Made by a program: the position numbers and the translations under genes. Shown in pieces: positions 13,491 through 14,818 of a DNA stretch of 14,818 nt. Source of the stretch: an uncultured bacterium (GTDB lineage: Bacteria > Actinomycetota > Coriobacteriia > Coriobacteriales > Coriobacteriaceae); assembly GCA_905215765.1 (NCBI GenBank), contig CAJMRP010000043.1, positions 1-14,818 of the forward strand. The letters run 5' to 3'. The notes beneath the pieces were generated by a model. The model searched no databases. It was given only the letters and a program-made list of their open reading frames with translations, and was not told where the DNA came from. Positions within the stretch are counted from its first letter, which is position 1. Every line of letters begins with the position of its first letter.

Positions 13491-14818
13491 GTGGAAACAA
13501 AAGTAGAGGCATTGCAGGACAACAAGGTCAAGGTGACCGTCACCGTCGATGCCAAAGAAGTCGACAATCGCATCAAGAAGGCTTACAAAGACTTCGGCAA
13601 GAAGTACAAGTTCCCTGGTTTCCGTCCTGGCCATGTGCCTCGTCAGATTATCGACGCCAACCTGGGCAAGGAAGCCGTGCTCTCCACGGTTACCGACGAA
13701 ATGCTCAACGAGTCGTTCCCCGTGGCTATCGACGAAGCCGACCTCATTCTGATTTCCGAGCCCAAGTTCTCCGAGGTCGACGGTCTCGTTGAAGAGGGCA
13801 AAGATTTCACCTTCTCCATTGAGTGCGAGGTCAAGCCCGCTCTCGAGCTTTCCGATTACTCTCCGGTTCACATCGAGGTTCCCTTCAAGACCGCTTCTGA
13901 GGCTGAAATCGACAGGGAAATCGACAACCTGGGCAACGCTTATCACGACTACAAGAACGCTCCTGCCAACACCAAGGTGAAGGCCGACTCCGTCGTCGAG
14001 CTCGACATCAAGGCTGTCGACGACAACGGCGAGGACATCGCCGCGCTGTGCAGCGAAGCTCGCCTTTACGAACTGGGCAAGGGCCTGTTCCCGGCAGCAT
14101 TCGACGAGGAGCTCGTTGGTTGCAAGAAGGGCGAAGAGAAGCACTTCGAGATCGAGGTTGAGTCGAACCCCTGCATGCTCACCAGCATCCTTCAGGGCAA
14201 GACCGCCAAGGTCGTCTTTGACGTCACCGTCAAGGCTGTGAAGAAGGTCGTTCTTCCCGAAATCACCGACGAGTGGGTCAAGGAAAACTTCGGCTTCGAA
14301 GATGTCGCCGCGCTGCGCAAGCTCATGGGCGAGCAGATTGAGGCTCAGAAGGGCGAAATCATTCCCCGCATTATGGAGAACAACGCTCTGTTCGAGCTGC
14401 AGAAGCGCCTCGAGGGCGACGTGCCCCAGGCCATGTGCGACGCCGCCGAGCGCGACCTGCTGCAGAGCTTCTTCGAGCAGCTCCAGCGCCAGGGCGCTAC
14501 GCTCGACGCTTACCTGGCTGCCCAGCAGATCACTGCTGACCAGTTCAAGGAAGACGTCAAGGCTCAGGCTGCCGACACCGTCAAGCAGAACCTGGCCCTC
14601 GACGCCTATGCTCGCCACAACAACATCGTTGTGACCGACGAGGAAGTCGTTGACGAGTTCAAGAACTCCGGTGCCAAGGATACCGACAAACTCTATGCTG
14701 AGTGGAAGAAGCAGGGTCGCCTGTCCTTCGTCCGCGAGGGCATTCTGCGCGGCAAGGCTCTCGAGGCTCTGCTGAAGGAAGCCGAGATTGAAGAGGTCGA
14801 GCTTCCCACGGCTGACGA
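13491..14818 (+). CDS. tig: Trigger factor (ribosome-bound chaperone / prolyl isomerase), 3' end cut
   Basis: 442 codons from a GTG at 13491 run open to the window edge; the family is about 430-460 residues, so only a short tail is missing. The N-terminal ribosome-binding domain carries the signature FPGFRPGHVP at 41-50. A FKBP-like prolyl isomerase domain lies at about 165-250 (ADSVVELDIKAV, GKGLFPAAFDEELVG), followed by the long helical chaperone arms with acidic and Gln-rich stretches. It binds nascent chains at the ribosome exit tunnel and slows misfolding. GGAGG sits 7 bases before the GTG, which fixes the start; no ATG fits better. In most bacteria clpP and clpX follow tig, but the window ends first. 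Confidence 0.97.
   Translation, partial: METKVEALQDNKVKVTVTVDAKEVDNRIKKAYKDFGKKYKFPGFRPGHVPRQIIDANLGKEAVLSTVTDEMLNESFPVAIDEADLILISEPKFSEVDGLVEEGKDFTFSIECEVKPALELSDYSPVHIEVPFKTASEAEIDREIDNLGNAYHDYKNAPANTKVKADSVVELDIKAVDDNGEDIAALCSEARLYELGKGLFPAAFDEELVGCKKGEEKHFEIEVESNPCMLTSILQGKTAKVVFDVTVKAVKKVVLPEITDEWVKENFGFEDVAALRKLMGEQIEAQKGEIIPRIMENNALFELQKRLEGDVPQAMCDAAERDLLQSFFEQLQRQGATLDAYLAAQQITADQFKEDVKAQAADTVKQNLALDAYARHNNIVVTDEEVVDEFKNSGAKDTDKLYAEWKKQGRLSFVREGILRGKALEALLKEAEIEEVELPTAD

Noticed and set aside
12968..13576. Minus-strand open frame of 202 codons over the tRNA and tig start
   Set aside because: It reads through tRNA-Leu and the strong hairpin and is antisense to the beginning of trigger factor.

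Overview
The window reads as chromosomal DNA of a GC-rich Gram-positive gut bacterium, most likely a Coriobacteriia member such as Collinsella. This is an inference from protein style, strong AGGAGG-type ribosome binding sites, compact GC-stem terminators and the gene set; no rRNA or marker was searched. Most genes lie on the minus strand; the exceptions are one LacI-family regulator and trigger factor.

Region by region: (1) 1-816, a LacI-family regulator cut by the window edge. (2) 961-4387, a ferrous iron uptake locus: two small FeoA proteins, FeoB, and a separately terminated small Cys-rich FeoB-associated membrane protein. Its upstream and internal gaps carry AGTTAACC / AAGTTAG inverted repeats that look like a metalloregulator operator set. 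(3) 4480-4728, an HPr phosphocarrier with His15 but Asp at position 46. (4) 4729-5153, a gene-free stretch holding a 234-bp element bounded by 35-bp imperfect inverted repeats. (5) 5154-6617, an APC-type amino acid permease. (6) 6771-11630, a lactose module: ebgC-like and ebgA-like beta-galactosidase subunits (minus strand) with a divergent LacI-family repressor (plus strand). Three near-identical palindromic operators sit on a well-formed promoter between them. (7) 11637-11850, a tandem array of hairpins with an exact 62-bp period. (8) 11936-12919, a chimeric ORF joining the first ~70 residues of an SstT-type Na+/serine-threonine symporter in frame to the C-terminal ~250 residues of aspartyl-tRNA synthetase. 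(9) 13019-13104, tRNA-Leu(UAG). (10) 13491 to the window end, trigger factor, nearly complete.

Functional links: FeoA/FeoB and the Cys-rich protein form a Fe2+ import system likely controlled by iron. EbgA and EbgC would hydrolyse lactose-like beta-galactosides under control of the divergent repressor; no sugar transporter lies beside them, and the neighbouring permease is of an amino acid type. The most unusual items are the SstT-AspRS fusion ORF, the 62-bp hairpin array, the inverted-repeat-bounded element and the Asp46 HPr.
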